Notes: generated by a model from the letters alone, not told the origin. A stretch of 64,000 nucleotides of DNA from Galaxea fascicularis (GCA_948470475.1 OX419343.1:11164379-11228378); one strand, 5' to 3'. Positions 36,428-46,482 are shown, counted from the first letter of the stretch. A program made the numbers and translations.

Positions 36428-36505
36428 CTACCAGTCAGGCAATCAAATAACCATGCATTATATTCAGTTTCAAGTGTTGACGAAAGATACTGCAGTTGTA
36501 CTCAC

Positions 36506-36712
36506 TTTCGCAGTCAATACATCCTCTGTAAAAGAATTCCTGGATGTCTGTTCCTCTCGTTAGCCGATATCTACCGGCCAGGGAAGCGCAATGAGATGTG
36601 CCGACTGAATTTCGATCTAAAGCACACGTTTGTTGGATCTGATCTCTGGAGCACTTGGATTTGGTTGCATCAGACTCCAAACATTCATTGCACTTTAAAA
36701 GATTTGCATCAG
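36506..36712 (-). CDS. LU-domain gene exon: first half of the BEL-interrupted LU domain
   Basis: A TTTTTAAG acceptor and a GTGAGT donor bound a 207 bp phase 1-1 exon. It encodes ADANLLKCNECLES, then SVGTSHCASL and RGCIDCE, the same layout as the exon at 26614. Joining to 27691 restores a Ser codon across the splice. The donor lies only about 75 bases from the 3' LTR of the BEL element. Confidence 0.7.
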
Positions 36713-36817
36713 CTTAAAAAGACAAGAGATACAATTGCTGGTTTTCAGTGTCACGCTATTCAAAATAGATCGAAATAAAAAATTAAAACCGTTCAATAGA
36801 TGGAAATAGAAAGAATA

Positions 36818-36873
<56 letters not shown>

Positions 36874-36894
36874 GTATACGGAGAAATGTTTTCC

Positions 36895-36928
<34 letters not shown>

Positions 36929-36941
36929 CTGGTGCCCACCT

Positions 36942-36973
<32 letters not shown>

Positions 36974-37148
36974 CAGAAACATCTGTTACTGAGTTTTGCT
37001 ACAAAAGGGTGATTTTATCTCTCGAAGAACTCAAAAACGTAACAATAATACTTTATTCTAATACAAGAACTGTTCAGATATCTGAATTCCCCGAAATAAG
37101 TCACCTTTTAAATCAACATCACAGCTCTCTCGCCCGTCACGTAAATGC

Positions 37149-37179
<31 letters not shown>

Positions 37180-37419
37180 AAGTCTATCACTAAACCATGA
37201 ACTCATTCGGAGTGAAAATTTATATGAATATTAGTTTTTAGCTGCTCTTATACATAATGAAAGTAAAATCTCAGGAGGATCAATAGTTCTGAAGTTTGAA
37301 ATTTAGTGACGTCATGTGAAAACCAGCAATACATTTATACAAAATGATGGCAATGATCAATGGAAAAGCGAGCTGTTTAAAGGAAAAATGTCTTAGACCA
37401 TACAGTGTTTGTCTGTTAC

Positions 37420-37520
37420 CTCCATCATTACAGTTTTTTCCCGTGCAACAGTCAATGTCGCAGTTCATGATGGTCCTTCCTTATCGAATTATCAGCGATG
37501 ATGACGTGGCACGTGGCAGT
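37420..37520 (-). pseudogene. degenerate LU-domain second-half exon
   Basis: The 3' half encodes MNCDIDCCTGKNCND and ends at a good GTAACA donor after 37420, like the intact second-half exons. The 5' half is readable only in another frame (KTATCHV...), which aligns with the KKAAC start of the other exons. Immediately before it stands TTTTCG where TTTTAG would be expected. The exon therefore appears to have lost its acceptor and to carry a frameshift. Confidence 0.5.
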
Positions 37521-37798
37521 TTTCGAAAATTCCAAGTGTAATGTTAATTTTTCTTAGAATAATATACCATAAACTAAACCTAGAGAAAGCTCCCAGCCTT
37601 TTAGCTGCTATTATCCCTTCTGTACTTATGCTGTAAAATGCGCTGCAAATTGAATTATGTATTGAATTACAACGAAAGATGCATAGCAGTCTACGTTTTT
37701 ATGTCTAAGACTACTTATCGTCCAAAAAATACCTAACCTCAATGCGGTAATGCCAGAGAAGAAAGCGTAGGTTCTGTAGCTGTTGTTTTCTCCACCAT

Positions 37799-39060
37799 AA
37801 GGCCCCGTTTATATGGAGAAAAGTTGTCCCGGGTGGAAGGGTCACTTGCCTACCCGAGCTACCCTGGGCGAGCCAACTTTTCATATATTTCCTTACAAAA
37901 CTTAGCGAACATGATAAACAAAACGTTGGCTCGGCTGGAAGGGTGACCCTCTTAGCCGGGTCACCCTCTTTCGATGGTAGGGTCACCCTCCTAGCCGAGC
38001 CAACTTTTCTCCAGATAAATACTTTGGGTCGGTCAGCCGGGACAACTCCACATAAATTTAAGTCCGTGTTTTATCTTTAAAGTTAAATCTAAGTCAACAG
38101 TGACCGGTGTGAGTGATTTAAGAAATAGAAATCCAGCGGAAAGAGGGATATTGAAGTTATGAATTATTAAGCGGGGCCAATGAATAATTTAGTAGGGTTA
38201 ACTTGGACTCGGTGTGCGACAAACGCAGACTGCAGACTTGCAGACCGCAGACTTGCAGACCGCAGACCCGCAGACCTGCCGACTCGATAAATTGGCACAC
38301 TCAGAGATTTGCAGACCTACATTTTTTGTGACGTTAACAGGCCGTATGAGTTGTTGTCTTCATGCGTTCCAGAAGCCAGGTCAGCCTTCGATCTCCCGCC
38401 AAAATGGATGAAGGTGAGCAGTTTTCTACCTTGTGGATTACACAGACTTAGTTGCCTGACGGCGACAAGCTCTTCGCGACAATAGAATATTACTGAGAAT
38501 ATTAACCGAAAGATAGAAAAAGCTAAGTGTTTTTAAACCATCGAGAACGTTTTGTTGTGTAGATGTTGTTCTCGTTTTGAATGTTTAAAAATCGTGTATT
38601 CCATTTTAAGAGGTGAGCAGCTTTACCCGGCGGTGAAAGACAATCAACAGGTTAGTGATATTAGAAAAAAAAAGAGGCAAATGGTTTGTAGCAATATAAA
38701 TTTAACGAAAACTACATTTGCAGCGAAGGATTGTTAATTCTTTGCAAAATGTTGTAAGAATTCTGGCAATCGATGTTGTCTTCAGTATGTGGCCGGTGTT
38801 TAATTACCGGCGTGGCTTTTCGTCATGTTCTTGTTTACAGGAATTTGTATAGCGCCTTTCGCCTTTGAACTGTAAGTCTGCAGGTCTGCTAGTCTGCTGG
38901 TCTGCTGGTCTGCAGGTCTGCAGGTCTACGGTCTGCGTTCGTCGCACACCGAGTTGACTCGGTCAACCGGGACAACTCATGTAAACAGTCGTGAGAAGTT
39001 GGCTCGGCAAGGCGGATGACCCTTGTACCCGGGACAACTTTCTTCATATAAACGTGACCT
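37799..39060. mobile_element. inverted-repeat element with GGGTGACCC-type internal repeats
   Basis: The left end reads GGCCCCGTTTATATGGAGAA, followed by AAGTTGTCCCGGG. The right end reads CCCGGGACAACTT, then TTCATATAAACGTGACC. Between about 37830 and 38000 there are several copies of GGGTCACCCTC or AGCCGAGCCAACTT. Another element (about 38207-38954) is inserted inside it, because TTGGACTCGG on the left continues as ACTCGGTCAACCGGGAC on the right. Confidence 0.55.
38207..38954. mobile_element. nested inverted-repeat element with terminal minisatellites
   Basis: Perfect inverted ends ACTCGGTGTGCGAC / GTCGCACACCGAGT are each followed by tandem 9-11-mers of the type GCAGACTTGCAGACC (38224-38276) or their complement (38873-38936). 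The flanks TTGGACTCGG and TTGACTCGG resemble a 9-10 bp target-site duplication overlapping the ends. The design (long arms plus terminal short tandem repeats) is the same as in the 3224-4140 element, though the sequences differ. The interior has an ATG with a possible donor (see findings). Confidence 0.6.
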
Positions 39061-40177
39061 AAAACGTATCCAAACAGCATGATAACTTTTGAGGACAGCG
39101 TGAATGACATCTTTGTTTACGACGGAAGATCGTTTCTGTCTTCATTTGGTGAGAAAACTTTGCTTTTTTTTCCTTTTGGGAAGAAGGAGGCCTCTTTAAA
39201 CGGTGTTTTATCAAGAAAGCGTTTTCGCAAATATCAGGACTAGACTGAAAAGTGAACTGAAGGCGAGCGGCAGGCCGTTATTTTAGATGGTTGACATTAG
39301 CGTCAACTAATACAGAGCTTCTGTCACGTCGATTGAATTTACAACTGTCGAAAACCGCAACTTCATACTCGAGCAAAAGACTCGTGAACCTTACAACGAG
39401 TTTTATGTTGAAATGAATGCAAAAAGGAGACAAAAATTTACAAATTCAAAACTTTATGATGGACTCGGAAACCTGTACGGTTAAAATAAAACAAAACAGG
39501 AACGTTTAAACGCAAAGGTTGCGTGACTAGAACTCGGCAACTGATTGTTTGAATCAAACTCAGGTAAATTATCCGAAATGGCCACTGCAGTCGACAGTTA
39601 CTAGGAACCATGTTAAATCCTATCAATTACAGCCTACTTTAATACCCATTGCTAGCCTTCTCCTTGTCTTTTCCCATGCTGTCTTAAACCTAGGGCACAA
39701 TCCATTCAACCAAAATGTCCGGACCGAAGATTCGACATTTCTTGGAGGCGAATGGAACGCGGTTCAGGACCGGTCTCGTTCCATTCCTTTCTCAAGAAGT
39801 GTTTCCCGCCCTGATTTGTCGTCTTCCCATTGCTCAAGTGTTCTCTCGCGATCAGGTTAACTATCGAGGACTTCAGTTTCATCGGGAATGGGAGAAGAAT
39901 CTTCAACAACTAACATGAACACAAGACAATGAAAATGGCGGGAGTTTGATTGGAGTTTGGATGCTCGAAACAATGAAAACGTGAAAATAGACCGTTTTAA
40001 AAATTTGCTTGCGAAGCAGCTACGTACCTGTTGTAGTTGCACATGAATGTAAAAGCAACATCGATAAATCTGCTGCTAAAAAACCACTGCACAGAATACT
40101 CTCCACTGTCCCTGTCGAAAATCAACCTGAAAGTAGCGGACAGAGAGGTGCTGGACACAAGCCCCTCCCCAAGAGCG
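39061..40177. other. non-coding stretch, no gene seen
   Basis: Several short frames occur on both strands at 39.5-39.9 kb, overlapping an imperfect palindrome (GGAACGCGGTTC and GTCTCGTTCC). None has support. The first 40 kb bases lead into the DNA polymerase fragment. Confidence 0.4.
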
Positions 40178-40407
40178 GGTTCAAGTGGGTTCAGCTGATG
40201 CCTGAAGAGGACCAGATATTCGAAGAAAAGGAGAACGCGAAACGCGGCAGGACTCCCGAGGTTGACCTCGAATACCCGAGAGAGTTGGAATCCAAATGCA
40301 CAAAAGCAGACTCTTCCTCAACAAGCCCGTCTACCCGGGGATGACAATTCTCAAGAACAGCAAAATCTTGATGTACGACTTCTTCTACAACACTCTCAAA
40401 AAGCAGT
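40178..40407 (+). pseudogene. DNA polymerase B fragment (Polinton-type), deleted and frameshifted
   Basis: Two pieces in different frames. The first (40178-40297) contains IFEEKENAKRG and EVDLEYPRELE. The second (40296-40407) contains RLFLNKPVYPGMTILKNSKI and MYDFFYNTLKKQY. These fit the palm and thumb region of protein-primed family-B DNA polymerases of Polinton-like elements; the match is by recognition, not a search. A large part of the palm between them is missing. At KKQY the reading passes directly into a LINE endonuclease sequence, so the fragment was cut by another insertion or rearrangement. Confidence 0.5.
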
Positions 40408-42440
40408 ACATTATTTGTGGGGTCATCTATCGACAACACGATTCTCCAGAACAATTTCAATCCTATTTTGATGATACACTGGAGAAACGTATACGTAGCA
40501 TACATAATAAGCCTGTTTACGTTATGGGAGACTTCAACACAGATCTCCTTAAATCCGAAACCTGTGGCTTTTCTCACAATTTTTTACTATCTTTACAAAG
40601 CTTTTCTTTCGTCCCAACAATCGATAAGCCTACTAGAGTTTATCAGTAAAAAACTCGGCAACACTAATCGATAATATATTTGCAAATAGAATAGATGGCA
40701 AAGTTTCAAGCGACAATATCGTTTCTGATATTAGCGACCATTATTCTCAGGTCGCACTTTTTCACTCCCCAAGAGAAACTCAACACCTCCAGAGGTGTAA
40801 GATTCGAGATTATTCACATTTTTCGCAAGACGCCTTCAACAAAGAGCTTTTGCAAATTAATTTGGAAACTAGGAGTTCCGTTGACAAATCCTTTTCTTGT
40901 TTTTACAGTAAACTAAATAAGCTTGTCAACAAGCATTTAGCTCTGAAAAATATCTCGAGAAGGAAAGCCAAGCAACTCGCGAAACCATGGTTTTCACGCG
41001 GTCTTCGAAAATCGATCAAAATTAAGAACATATTATTCATATCAGGAAATACGGCAAAACATAAACTGTATAGAAACAAACTCTTAAGCCTGACCCGTCT
41101 TAGCAAGAAGCTCTATTATCATGCTTACTTTGGGGAGAATTTCAATAATATGAAAAAAAAAAAAAAAAACGTGGGAAGGCATTAACCAGCTAATCGGTTC
41201 TAAGGAAAACATTCCAGGCTCTTGACAGCTCTTAAGCGCCCAAACAATGATGGCCTAACCCAAAATCCATATGAACTAACCGACATTCTTAATCGCTATT
41301 ACAAATCTGTTGGAAAAAACCTTGCAGAAGATGTACCTTCCTCTGATCGGCATTTCAGTGAATATTTTGGTAATGAAGCATATCCTAACTTTTTCTTTTT
41401 CGATCCTGTTACCTCTCCTGAAATTGAATCTGAAATAATGTTAACACCTCTCAACAAAGCCTATGGACTATACTCCTGCCCAATTCGTATTTTGAAAGGA
41501 GCTAAGCACATTATTTCCGATAGTAGTGGCTGAAATAATAAACATGTAATCCAAAGTGGTGTTTATCCCTCAGTTTATAAGGCAGATGATGAAACTGAAC
41601 CAGGCAATTATCGGCCTATTTCACTACTCTCTGTGTTCGATCGCCTCGTCGAAAGACTAATGAATAAACGCCTCACTTTGCCCCATTTTGTTCATTGAAA
41701 AGAATCAGATCCTTTCGCAATCTCAACATGGTTTCCGAAAAAATCATTCTACCCAACATGCAATTTGGGATATTGTCAATACAATTCAAGCTAACATGGA
41801 CGCGGGATCGTTTCCTTGAGGTGTTTTTATTGACTTAAAAAAAGCTTTCGACACTGTTGACCATTCCATATTCAGGCGCGGATCCAGGATTTTGAAATTG
41901 GGGGGGGGGGGGGGGGGGTGAATTTTTGAAATAATGTAATAGAACCAAAGCCTGGTTGAGGTGTTTGAGGTCTGTGCATGACCAATTGTCAGAAAAAAAA
42001 AGGGGGGGGGGGAAATTCACCCATTTCACCTCCCCTGGATCCGCGCCTGATATTATTGCGTAAACTACATCACGGTGTACGTGGAATTATCAACGACTGG
42101 TTTTGTTCATATCTGTCTGATGGGCTCCAGACTACTTAAATTGGATCCAGCATCTCTAGCAAAGGGAAAATATTATATGGCGTTCCTCAAGGCTCTATTT
42201 TAGGTCCATTGCTTTTTTTTACTCTTTATTAATGACATTTACCTCTCTTCCCATAAGCTCAGCTTTTACTTATTCGCTGATGATACTAATCTCCTTTACG
42301 CTGACAAAAATTTGAAATCCCTTGAGGCAGTCGTTAATGATGAGTTAACGAAAGTCTGCGAGTAGCTAAATGCAAACAAATTATCGCTTAACACTGGCAA
42401 GTCTAACTTTGTTATTTTCCATCCCTATCATCATAAAGCT
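40408..42440 (+). pseudogene. CR1/L2-type LINE fragment (endonuclease and reverse transcriptase), broken
   Basis: It begins inside an APE-type endonuclease (ICGVIYRQHDSPEQF; VYVMGDFNTDLL near 40525). A linker follows, with ALKNISRRKAKQLAKPWFSR. The reverse transcriptase has NYRPISLLSVFDRLVERLMN, SQHGFRKNHSTQHA, IDLKKAFDTVDHSI, GVPQGSILGPLLF and FADDTNLLY (near 42275). There are many frameshifts and stops, and a MITE is inserted at 41872-42050. Both ends are missing: the 5' end joins a polymerase B fragment and the 3' end stops near KSNFVIFHP, where the integrase fragment of the viral element begins on the other strand. Confidence 0.85.
41872..42050. mobile_element. 179 bp MITE in the LINE, TAT target-site duplication
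   Basis: Inverted ends TCAGGCGCGGATCCAGG / CCTGGATCCGCGCCTGA flank poly-G runs. TAT stands on both sides (41869-41871 and 42051-42053). Removing the element and one TAT restores the LINE reading frame DHSILLRKL, which confirms the boundaries. A 3 bp duplication fits Harbinger-like elements. Confidence 0.85.
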
Positions 42441-42880
42441 TACTATGACGTGAACGTTGAAATTGTGTGTTTTTCCATGTCTTTGGAAACAGCGCCCATG
42501 AACTCGCGCCCGGGGTCAACCTGCAGCATTTTAGGCCAGAGGCTTGCGCTTGTAAATTTTCTGCAAAGCCAAGGCAACTTCTTCAGAATTTTTCGAGGTC
42601 AAGGGTTAGGCCGCTTTGAAGCGGCTGGCTACGTCGACGAGGGTCAACGCGTACTTGAAAACTTTGCGGCCGCGGCGGAGCTTGTCGTGCGGCCTAAATT
42701 AAAAAGAAGGTCAGCCTGGTGAACCTTGTTGGGAGTTGGCACATCGAATTTCGGCCGAGGAATGCGCCGCGGCGAGCGGGTCGATAGCTTTGCCAAAGCG
42801 CCTGCCTCTCCAACCGCTTTTCTGCTGTATCGTCTGAAACCTTGGAGGCCGAAGCTAATTTTTTGATGGTGGCGAGGCTT
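42440..42880 (-). pseudogene. Polinton-type integrase fragment, frameshifted, C-terminally truncated
   Basis: Minus-strand frames contain PRPKFDVPTPNKVHQADLLF (first catalytic Asp region), FKYALTLVDVASRF, then KNSEEVALALQKIYKR and LQVDPGREFMGA (second catalytic Asp). This is a retroviral-type integrase core as found in Polintons, where it inserts the element's DNA. It is broken: a frameshift near 42690, a TAA at 42606-42608, and another near 42520. The third catalytic acid would lie beyond 42440, where the LINE begins, so it is lost. First of six genes in a minus-strand block up to 46482. Confidence 0.65.
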
Positions 42881-42882
42881 TT

Positions 42883-43376
42883 CTAGTAACCGCCGGGACT
42901 GTAGTATGTCTTGGCTAGTTTGGCATCCATCGCAATTTGCCGGCCTATGTTCAAAGGAAACGAAACGCGGCGTAGCCCAGAGAGGCAGTTCCCGCGCCCC
43001 AAAAAAACCAGCTCGCCTTTTTTCTGCAGCTCGCTTGGCTGGTAGAAATCATAGAACCTGGGCTCTTTGAGCGGCGCGATTGGCTTGTTGGGGTGTGCCT
43101 GGTAGTAAAGTTTGAAGGCGTAGTCGGTGTTGGTAAAGTTCTGCTTGGCCTGCGCTGCCACCCCTGAGTTCGTCTCGATCCAGTCGAGTAGCTGGGTGCG
43201 ATCGTGCGAGTATTTGTTATAAGCCTCTTGGTACGCCTCGAGAGCCTTGTCGTGGCGCTTTTTTCGTCCAGAGTGGCTTGGTCGCCTTCTCCGAGCGCTT
43301 TCGCAAGATGATTGCCGCCGATGAACGTCGCGGCGTTCAACACAGCCCCGCCAACCATGATTGCGATGCTCGCCAT
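42883..43376 (-). pseudogene. uncharacterised protein of the Polinton-like element, one frameshift
   Basis: Starts at ATG 43376 with a hydrophobic N-terminus (MASIAIMVGGAVLNAATFIG). It shifts frame in the run of A's near 43263 and continues to the frame ending at 42883 (FTNTDYAFKLYYQAHPNKPI; LGRGNCLSGLR). The middle is helical and charged. Function unknown; the hydrophobic start could be a membrane anchor or signal. Confidence 0.5.
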
Positions 43377-43727
43377 GCTATAGAGAGACCACGGTTTTTT
43401 TCAATTCCCCGTTACATGTTGTCGGGAAGGATGTTTTGGTCCTGCAGGTATTGTTTGAGCGCAATGCTGGCCGCCATGACGGCGGTGACCTGCATGTAAT
43501 TTATTGCGCTGCTGCTAAGGTCCGATGTGAAATGCTCTTTCACAACCTTTTTTACAACCCAACCGATGCCGGCCGCGAGCCTAGTCAAGGTAACCGCGTC
43601 AAGAACATAAATTTGACATGCTTGTTGTCAGACATGGTCTTTGCCTACGCCTCAAAGTTTAAATTGCGCTCCGTGCTGGGGCTGTGCCCGGGGGCTTCGC
43701 CCCCACACCCCCAGTCGGGAGACCGTC

Positions 43728-44142
43728 CTAATCCATTGGGTGGACGCCTCTTCTCGGCTGTGGTAGAGGGTCCTGCCTCTGCGGTGTTTGCTTTTCCTCC
43801 TGCCGAGGCTTCCATGCGGCTTTGAGCTCTTCCCGCTTGTAATAAAGGCCAATCAGCGAGACGACGATGGTGCCCATGGCGAGCCACTGGGTTGTGCTTA
43901 ACCCCAGGTTTAACCTCGGGTTTTTCTTTAATTTAGGATCCGGGTCCTCGACTGGAGCAACAATCGCTGCAGACTGCCGTTCGGCGGCTTTTTTCACTTT
44001 GTGATTGGCGATAATAACACTTGCTTTAGCCAAAGCCTTTTTCTGCGCCTCGCGGGCCAGCCGCATTTTTTCAGCAATTGCTTTCCCCGCAGCCACTCTC
44101 TTGGGGTTTTTGGCAGGCTTTGTGGAGGGGTTTGGGTTTGAC
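43728..44142 (-). CDS. small single-span membrane protein of the Polinton-like element
   Basis: A 122-codon frame from ATG 44096 (the open frame extends to about 44142 through ASNPNPSTKPAKNPKRVAAG). A basic, alanine-rich N-terminal helix (residues 1-60) is followed by one transmembrane segment, TTQWLAMGTIVVSLIGLYY (about 69-87), and a basic, Gln/Pro-rich tail. No family recognised. Its place between packaging ATPase and integrase suggests a minor virion or membrane-associated protein. The tail region includes a GGGGGC-TTC-GCCCCC hairpin about 30 bases past the stop, at about 43690. Confidence 0.5.
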
Positions 44143-44269
44143 GCCTGCTATGTGATGTCATGGGCGGATCCTAGTGGAGTGCGGTGATTGCGGAGTCTCG
44201 GGGGATTGTTCCGTTGACATCGGCAACAATATGCCTCGTCTATTCTTGTGTTCAAAAGAACTCCACGCT

Positions 44270-44917
44270 TTACTCCGCCTGCCGTTGCTCAGATTTTGGT
44301 GAGGATTGCTCAGCAATGGGAGCAACGACATGTAAAAAGTCATGTGCCAGCGTGACCGTGAACGGGTGCCGCAGCGAAAACACAAGGTATGAGTGCTTCC
44401 GTGCTTTCAGCTGAGTGATCAAGATTTTGTACTCCTCCGCGGAGAGCTCGCCGGCAAGATCAACAAAATTGGTTTTCATGGTGTTGGCCGCCGGGGTGTA
44501 AAAAAGGACGACCGCCGCCACAATCTCCCGGGAAGACGCCGAGATGCTGGTGTACGTTTGGGTCAGCACCCAAACACTTATGCCGATATGGCGATCCGAA
44601 AAAGGGAGATTGACCAACTCGCCTGTGCGCCCTTTCACGTCTTTGAATGCCGCGCAATCGTCAAGGAAAATGACCACCTTCGCAACTTTCAACCAGCTTT
44701 CCACCTCGTGCTGCTTTCAGATCATGACAAGCATTCGCGGATCTTTTTCGCCGATCCGCAAGAAGGTCTTGTAGTGTGCGAACGTCGGGCAGATCAACAC
44801 AATGTAGTCGAACTTGCCGCGGAAAGGGCCGTAGAGCTGGTTCACAACGAAACTGGATTTGCTCGAATTCGTCGGGCCAACGACCAAAACGTTGAAGGGG
44901 ATGTTGTCCGGGTTCAT
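44270..44917 (-). pseudogene. genome-packaging ATPase of the GC-rich Polinton-like element, one internal TGA
   Basis: A frame of 216 codons from ATG 44917, open except for a single TGA at 44717-44719 (codon 67). Walker A is FNVLVVGPTNSSKSSFVVNQ (near residue 16) and Walker B VAKVVIFLDDCAA (near 85), followed by ISVWVLTQTYTSIS. This is the FtsK/A32-like packaging ATPase layout. It is not similar in detail to the ATPase at 18847-19434, so the two come from different lineages. It follows the capsid gene with about 20 bases between, suggesting one transcription unit in the ancestral element. Confidence 0.7.
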
Positions 44918-44938
44918 TACTTTATCAGTACTGGGTAG

Positions 44939-45860
44939 ATTTTAATTGCTATCAGTAAACCGTGTCGCACCCTTCTTTGCCAGGTACATCCTCAGTGTCA
45001 AACGCTTCAGCGTTACCTTCATCCGCCTTATCATCACCATAAACGACATCCACCAAATCGTAATTGCAAGGGTCAGCTCGAACACAAGGTTGTTGAAAAT
45101 GGCCTGGGGGTAGAAGACGCCGTGGTCGGTCAGAATCTGGTGGTCGAGTCGGATCCGGTATTTTTTCTTGAAAATTGTTTTCCGCGTCGACCCCTGTGGT
45201 TGCTTTGTCCCATACGCCTGCTCTTTTCGGGGTGAATGCCCTCTAGCAGCAAGTTATTCCGCTCCTCCTGCGAAAGGAAAAGGTCCTCCCAGATTTTGAA
45301 AATGTCGTAACCAACTGTGTCCTGAAAAATGGTGCCCGCGCACTTCACAACTAGCTTGTCGACTAAGGCGCGGGAGACGTTTTGCACCAGAAACTTGTTG
45401 GCGTGCCCTAAGGCCAAGTCGATGTCGAATAGCAGCGCGAGAGAACCGGCCACGTTTACCTGCGCGCCAAGAATGCAGTAGCCTCGATTGACTGGTTCAG
45501 ACGCGCAAGGCCGACTGGGGTTAGTCCGTTCGCGCTGTCGGGCAAGAAATACTCGAACTGTCTGACCGTCCCCCGGTCGTTTCTGATGAAATCCAGCTTG
45601 TTGCCGGCAGAGTTTGTGTCGCTCGAACCTTTTGTTGGACGGGTTAGAGAGTGGTGTCGGGTACCGCCATTAATTTTGCGCGAAGTTGCTGTCGCTGTAA
45701 TTGATAAAGATGTAGCCGAACCCGTGGTTTTGGCCGTGGTTGAAACGAAAGTCTGAGGTTGGCTCAACACCGAATTAGGCGCAAATCCTTCTGTACGAGG
45801 CCTCGTCGTATTTGTTATTTGTTTGGCTGAAGTTCGGGTAGTCGGGTAGTCGGGTAGTCT
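44939..45860 (-). pseudogene. probable major capsid protein of the Polinton-like element, frameshifted
   Basis: Three minus-strand pieces: the end of the 46040-45456 frame (VRQFEYFLPDSANGLTPVGL), the 45453-45130 frame (AGSLALLFDIDLALGHANKF; DTVGYDIFKIWEDLFLSQEE), and a last piece from about 45155 (YRIRLDHQILTDHGVFYPQA; NLVFELTLA) ending near 44940. Size, position just upstream of the packaging ATPase and the recurring motif type point to the jelly-roll capsid protein of Polinton-like viruses. This is my recognition, not a search. At least three frame changes and a truncated C-terminus make it non-functional. The 5' boundary is uncertain. Confidence 0.5.
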
Positions 45861-46029
45861 CTGTATCCCGCCCATCTCGAAGATGATTAGTCTTGCTGTG
45901 AAATAAACGTGAACGAGATAAAAGACTCGGAGCTGCGAATTCCCTGCTAAAGCGGGCCCTGACAAAATCTCCCGGGAGATTCCACAGCCTGTTGTTGCAC
46001 ACCACAGCGCGAAGTTCAGCTGCTGAGGC

Positions 46030-46482
46030 CAAAAACCCATGTGCGGACCGCCGAGCTATTTTCTCGGGTTTTTTGATGTTCTGAATGTGATCTGCGTGTC
46101 TCTGAAAATCTGTCTGTATGGCGTGGTGAAAAAAATCCGTCGGTGTGGTGTGGATTTTTTGCGGTTTGTTCAGAGTCTGACCGATTTGTGCGTTTATTTT
46201 TTCTGCAAAGTTGACTGCAGGAGTTGTTTGCGGCGCAGCGGTGTGATAAGGTGTAAGTAGAAGTAGAAATGCAACATATTTTTGGAATCCGAGAGCGCTT
46301 CTCATCTCTAGAGGCCAATAGTTTGTATCGAAAACGCTTTTCAAAGAACCAGAGCTTTCTTTGAAATAAATTTTCGCTGTTGTCTTGCGGTTGTCATTGA
46401 AATCTACCTGTGCGGTAAATTTGCTCTTGTCGGCGCCCGGGAATTTCGAGAGAAAAGATTCCCAGGCCTTGTTTGCAACCAC
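46030..46482 (-). pseudogene. uncharacterised first gene of the minus-strand viral block
   Basis: Starts at ATG 46482 (MVANKAWESFLSKFPGADKS; DFNDNRKTTAKIYFKES), then a stretch with Thr/Pro (YHTAAPQTTPAVNFAEKINA). The frame runs open to 45775, but its last third probably overlaps the capsid gene in the wrong frame, so the true end is near 46030 or a frameshift lies there. No family recognised. It is the first gene downstream of the divergent intergenic region at 46483-46547. Confidence 0.35.

Larger units (their letters stand above)
25532..37520 (-). other. gene for a GPI-anchored multi-LU (Ly6/uPAR) domain protein, 5' end not found
   Basis: Minus-strand exon order: broken half-domain (37.5 kb), LU first half (36.7), LU second half (27.7), LU first half (26.8), LU second half (26.2), GPI exon (25.6). 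Every internal junction is phase 1, which allows domains to be added or lost without changing frame. LU proteins of this type are extracellular three-finger folds that act as receptors, modulators or adhesion proteins; which of these applies here cannot be told. I found no signal-peptide exon; it may lie beyond the inverted-repeat elements at 37.8-39.1 kb, or the gene may be a truncated paralogue. A complete BEL retrotransposon occupies one intron in antisense. Confidence 0.65.

Noticed and set aside
41872..42050. hAT-type element with an 8 bp duplication
   Set aside because: The 8 bases on each side differ; only TAT is duplicated and it restores the LINE frame.
45775..46030. C-terminal third of the 235-codon minus-strand frame at 46482-45775
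   Set aside because: It overlaps the capsid-like frame and has poor protein character; I treat it as read-through in the wrong frame.
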